Positions 47,756-50,846 of a stretch of 50,846 bases of DNA are shown piece by piece. The stretch's first letter is position 1, and each line of letters begins with the position of its first letter. The position numbers were made by a program, and so were the translations under genes. Source of the stretch: a virus; the IMG/VR virus record IMGVR_UViG_3300018063_000007, positions 1 to 50,846 of that record. The stretch is one strand, 5' to 3'. Under the pieces are notes generated by a model that saw only the letters and a program-made list of their open reading frames with translations, did not search any database and was not told the origin of the DNA.

Positions 47756-48138
47756 TAAGCGTAATCTCCTCTAGCTTCCACGTCATCTTTGAAGCGGCAC
47801 TCGGGATCATCGTACGGAACGGGCGCTAGCGGATCACGGGCGAGCGACTTCGTAAGCGCAACCTTACTTTCGAGCGAGCGATGCTGCGCACGTTCATAGG
47901 CTTGCGAGATACCCGTGCGACCGTAGACTTCGAGGAGACGGTCAGTCGCGATGTCAGCGCGTTCAGTTGCTTCCACGTGCCGCCGATTAAGCTCAATGAA
48001 GTCTTCATGTGCTCGTTCGAGGGCGAACTCCAAGCGTTCGATAACTCGCTCAAAGATTCGGCGTTCTGCGGCGATGAATTCCTTTGCGTCAGCGACACCA
48101 GCTTCGTAGCCATCTGCAAATCTCCTAAAGAGCTTCAT
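47755..48138 (-). CDS. Coiled-coil late protein between terminase and portal
   Basis: 127 residues, nearly all helix with heptad patterns (IFERVIERLEFALERAHEDF). It overlaps the terminase gene by four bases and the portal gene by one. It may help terminase-portal docking; this is only positional inference. Confidence 0.6.
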   Translation of the reverse strand: MKLFRRFADGYEAGVADAKEFIAAERRIFERVIERLEFALERAHEDFIELNRRHVEATERADIATDRLLEVYGRTGISQAYERAQHRSLESKVALTKSLARDPLAPVPYDDPECRFKDDVEARGDYA

Positions 48139-49985
48139 GCATACCTCGCGTTACCGTCAGCTTGCGTATCGCCTCGAAACCACGAACTATCGCTGTAGTC
48201 GCCTGAGTCCTCCACGATTCGCGAATTGCGAATCTCCCACACTGCACGGGAGCCGGGGTCGACTTTCATTAAATCGCGTTCGATCTGCGTCGTCGCGGTC
48301 AACTCACGTGGGAGTGTCTTACCTGGGGGGAAGGCTTTCTTCACAGCAGCGGAGAGCGCGTCGCTCAAGTCGTCGAACTCGGGGTTAGGGAAGTCAAGAA
48401 GTTCACCTTCGAGGTCTGCAATCCCTTGGTTAACGATGTCGCTACCTTCAAGGTGAAAGATCATGCCGTTGGCGTAGCGAGATTGAAGGGAGCTGATGCG
48501 GTCAGGCTTGCTAATCGGGGAGCCGTCCCAGTCTAGGAGCAGAAATGGCGTACGCCCGCGCTTGAACTCTGTCCTAAAGATGTGGACGTAGAGGATTTGC
48601 ATACCACGTTGCTCAATGAACACGGCCTTGGGTGCCCACTGGTCGACGAGAGTGAAAGTCTCTTTAACGAACGTATCGACGCCCCAACGACGGCGAATCG
48701 AACGGAGCACGTACCAATTGTTGTCTGGCCCCACGGCCAAAACGATGATGCCGAAGAAGTCACCCTCACGGCCCTCCTTGCGATGTTGGTTGGGGTCGAG
48801 GCGCTTGCCAGGCTCACGCGCTGAGGTGGGGTCGACGAACACGAAGATGTTGCACAGCGCGAGGCGAATCTTCCTGCCTTCGCGGCCCTCATGGTCGAGT
48901 TCGATGAGGTGGTCACCCTCGCGCCGGCACTGACGAAACAAACTCTCGCTGAAGCCTAGCTTGTCAGCGTCGCGTGGGTTGTTACAATACCAACATGAGA
49001 ACAGAAACGGGTTTGCCTTCTTCAACTTCAACGCAATGTCGACGTTGCATTGGCTGAAAATCATGTGCTCGCGCGAGTAGTCCTCAGTAGCCTTACCATC
49101 TTTCTCACACCACGAGCGTAGCGCGACCATCGTGCTTGGTGACGCCCGCTCGATCCGCGAGTACGGGTCGAAGAAGGCCCACCGCGTGCCGCAGATCCTT
49201 CGCTCGCTCGTGTTGAGGTTGGCGAACATGGGCGTCAGGTTGTCGTACGCAGCGCACACCTTGTCCATCTGGGCACGGGGCAGCTCATCTCCCACTATGT
49301 CGTCGACAAGCTGGAGTGTGAAATGCCCTCCTACGAGGGTGCTCCCGACACCGGACGCTCGAATCGAGGGGTCGGTGTATACCCCATGACGTTTGATGGT
49401 CAGCGCTGTGGCGCTCCACTTATCCTGCTCGCCCTTACCGGGCACGATCTCGCCAAAGCACGCCAAGAACAATTGCCCTCTAGGCCCTAACCCCTGCATG
49501 AGCAGCCGAATGGGCGTCAGCATGCCCTCAGCCATCGACACGTTGTGCGTGTAGATGAGGATGCGTTCCTCAGGGTCGCGCACCAAGCGCCAGGCACAAT
49601 AGGCTTGGGTGAGCATAGTCGTCTTCAGATGCCCTCGGGGTACGATCGCCATGCGTTCGCGGCCTAGCACCTGCCCGCTCTTGGTCTTCCACCCATTGGG
49701 CGCGGACCAGGCCCACGCGAGGTCGCTGTGAAATGGCACTTCGAGCAACGAACCGCTCGCGTCAGCGTTGAACGCACAGATGAACTTGGCGAAGAAGAAG
49801 AAGTCGCGCAGCCCACGCTGACGATGATACTCGGTGAAGTCGGCGTCGTTGAACATCGCTGTGCGCGGGCGACCTTCGGCCTCCCAATGCTCGAAACGCC
49901 TGTGCAAAGGTTCGAGTTCGGCGGTGAGCCAATGCTCAATGGGCGCGGCGTCGGGGATTACGAGGTCGGTGAGTCGACGGGCCAT
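48135..49985 (-). CDS. terL: Terminase large subunit
   Basis: 616 residues from ATG 49985 (TGATG overlap). ATPase: Walker A-like PRGHLKTT (116-123, K121), Walker B TLQLVDD (D228, D229). RNase H-like nuclease: FVFVDPTSA (D385), VFIEQ (E458) and FDDLSDALSAA (D539, D542). The order and spacing fit a complete large terminase that pumps and cuts DNA during packaging. Which packaging subgroup it belongs to needs a phylogeny. Confidence 0.9.
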   Translation of the reverse strand: MARRLTDLVIPDAAPIEHWLTAELEPLHRRFEHWEAEGRPRTAMFNDADFTEYHRQRGLRDFFFFAKFICAFNADASGSLLEVPFHSDLAWAWSAPNGWKTKSGQVLGRERMAIVPRGHLKTTMLTQAYCAWRLVRDPEERILIYTHNVSMAEGMLTPIRLLMQGLGPRGQLFLACFGEIVPGKGEQDKWSATALTIKRHGVYTDPSIRASGVGSTLVGGHFTLQLVDDIVGDELPRAQMDKVCAAYDNLTPMFANLNTSERRICGTRWAFFDPYSRIERASPSTMVALRSWCEKDGKATEDYSREHMIFSQCNVDIALKLKKANPFLFSCWYCNNPRDADKLGFSESLFRQCRREGDHLIELDHEGREGRKIRLALCNIFVFVDPTSAREPGKRLDPNQHRKEGREGDFFGIIVLAVGPDNNWYVLRSIRRRWGVDTFVKETFTLVDQWAPKAVFIEQRGMQILYVHIFRTEFKRGRTPFLLLDWDGSPISKPDRISSLQSRYANGMIFHLEGSDIVNQGIADLEGELLDFPNPEFDDLSDALSAAVKKAFPPGKTLPRELTATTQIERDLMKVDPGSRAVWEIRNSRIVEDSGDYSDSSWFRGDTQADGNARYA

Positions 49986-50275
49986 CAGCCAATACACCAA
50001 CGACAATACAGTGCATGCGTCGCCGGCCAGCCCAGTTGCTTCAACTCAACCAACCGTGCTTGGCCGTTGTAGCTGGCCGAATGGCGCTCAGTACCACCTA
50101 GCAACTTCAAGCCAGCCTCCGCGTTCCCACACCCAGCGCACTTCCCACCATATGCTGCTAGCATCTCTGCCCTGAGCTTAGCCCGGTAGTTGCGTCCCAC
50201 GAGGCGCTGCCGGTCCACGGTCATGGTTCCGGCAGCGAGTCGGCGGGCTCGTGGGGAAGCTACACCCGATCTCAC
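49985..50275 (-). CDS. HNH-like zinc protein, probably inactive
   Basis: 96 residues from GTG 50275 (ATG 50224 is also possible; neither has a good site). YGGKCAGCG...GWPATHALYCRWC follows the zinc knuckles of the small phage HNH family, but the usual ID-H catalytic segment is replaced by LKLLGGTERH. The zinc scaffold without the catalytic His suggests loss of nuclease activity. HNH enzymes often accompany terminase genes and aid packaging. Confidence 0.6.
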   Translation of the reverse strand: MRSGVASPRARRLAAGTMTVDRQRLVGRNYRAKLRAEMLAAYGGKCAGCGNAEAGLKLLGGTERHSASYNGQARLVELKQLGWPATHALYCRWCIG

Positions 50276-50846
50276 GAAGGAGGCTCGGGCGCAGGCAGCG
50301 CAATCGGCTCGACTATCACCTCGGCCTGGATTGCACGCGCTTTCAACTTGGCGTCGTCGGCGGCGACTCCGCTCATTTGGTTGATGATCGTCAACTCACC
50401 AACTTGGATGATCGGTCGCTGCGCCTTCGTATTCTGATCCCACCCCTTGAACTTCATCATCTTCTCGGTGGCCCATTGGGCGAGCGGAGGCGACTTCCAC
50501 TGGCGGCCCTCCCTCGTTAACTGATACCGAAAGCAATCCTCGATGAACGCGATCGAGTTCTCCCCTTGAGCTTCCAAGCGGATGCGCTCCCCTTTGCGCT
50601 TACGCTCAGCAATCAGCTCGTCGTCCTGCGAGTCCTCCTGCTCTAGATATGCGAACGCCTGCTTGGCCATCCCCCGGCGCAGCCAAGCCCGAAGCGAGTC
50701 CTCCTTCATGTTCACATCGTGGCCAATCTCCCCCATCGGCACGTTCTCGCTCACGGCCTTTCGCACCCGTCGTGCCAGCTCCAACGTCTCCCGGTCGCGG
50801 GTGTTCAACAGCCCCAGCTCCAACCTCCGTCGAAACGCTAGTGCTA
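50272..50846 (-). CDS. terS: Terminase small subunit, C-terminal part (start at 154 across the join)
   Basis: In the closed circle the gene has 201 residues; this part holds residues from about 10 to the end. A helix-turn-helix-like region (ARRVRKAVSENVPMGEIGHD, MKEDSLRAWLRRGM) would recognise the packaging site. Then a charged helical region and a C-terminal tail that ends in PAPEPPS. It is followed by the HNH-like and large terminase genes, the usual packaging order. Within the window the frame is open to the right edge; TTG 50823 is not the true start. Confidence 0.8.
   Translation of the reverse strand, partial: ALAFRRRLELGLLNTRDRETLELARRVRKAVSENVPMGEIGHDVNMKEDSLRAWLRRGMAKQAFAYLEQEDSQDDELIAERKRKGERIRLEAQGENSIAFIEDCFRYQLTREGRQWKSPPLAQWATEKMMKFKGWDQNTKAQRPIIQVGELTIINQMSGVAADDAKLKARAIQAEVIVEPIALPAPEPPS
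50724..50846. repeat. Right copy of exact 123-bp terminal direct repeat
   Basis: Identical to bases 1-123. Removing one copy gives a 50,723-bp circle in which the small terminase gene is intact. Confidence 0.95.

Noticed and set aside
1-50846. CRISPR array, integrase, repressor or rRNA
   Set aside because: No regularly spaced direct repeats, no recombinase or HTH repressor motifs, and no rRNA-like sequence were seen on either strand.

Overview
The window is best read as one complete genome of a double-stranded DNA phage written out linearly. The first 123 bases are repeated exactly as the last 123, and the gene for the small terminase subunit runs across the join, so the underlying molecule or assembly graph is a circle of 50,723 bp. 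Virion genes resemble in kind and order those of short-tailed, P22-like phages: terminase, a portal of about 712 residues, scaffold, coat protein, neck adaptor, a hub of about 460 residues, large internal proteins and a lysozyme. No tape measure, sheath or tail tube was recognised. No integrase, repressor, tRNA or CRISPR array was seen, so a lytic life style is the simplest reading. The host cannot be read directly. Exported phage proteins carry long Thr-Pro linkers of a style common in secreted proteins of little-cultured Gram-negative groups, and a lipoprotein plus a possible spanin also fit a Gram-negative host.

Layout. A divergent non-coding region (155-738) separates two opposite transcription blocks. 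The plus-strand block (739-20267) is early/replication DNA: about 55 genes, mostly under 120 codons, packed with 4-base ATGA/GTGA overlaps and often starting with GTG. Recognisable functions are a Cas4/RecB-like Fe-S nuclease, a Sak4-like RecA-fold ATPase, a DUF669-like protein, a family-4 uracil-DNA glycosylase (UDG), a 3'-5' exonuclease, a family A DNA polymerase, a RepA-type helicase, a deoxyribosyltransferase-like enzyme, a dATP/dGTP-diphosphohydrolase-like protein, a LAGLIDADG homing endonuclease and an RNase H-fold exonuclease. Many of the rest are zinc-ribbon-like microproteins.

The minus-strand block (154 back through the join to 20277) is late. From its promoter-proximal end it holds terminase small subunit, HNH-like protein, large terminase, portal, small proteins, scaffold, coat protein, neck and hub proteins, internal virion proteins, two very large exported repeat proteins, an exported Ig-like protein, membrane/lysis proteins, lysozyme and a 1172-residue internal protein.

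The most striking features: (1) a UDG-exonuclease-polymerase protein of the SPO1 type appears broken into three genes, with the two UDG motifs on different genes 4 kb apart; (2) a homing endonuclease sits at the start of the RNase H-fold exonuclease and the first codons of that exonuclease occur on both sides of it; (3) two signal-peptide proteins of 1231 and 810 residues contain nine related Cys-rich beta domains in three triplets joined by Thr-Pro linkers, one also carrying a phage-fibre-like domain; (4) an unrecognised ~93-residue family occurs three times, once fused to an exported Ig-like domain.
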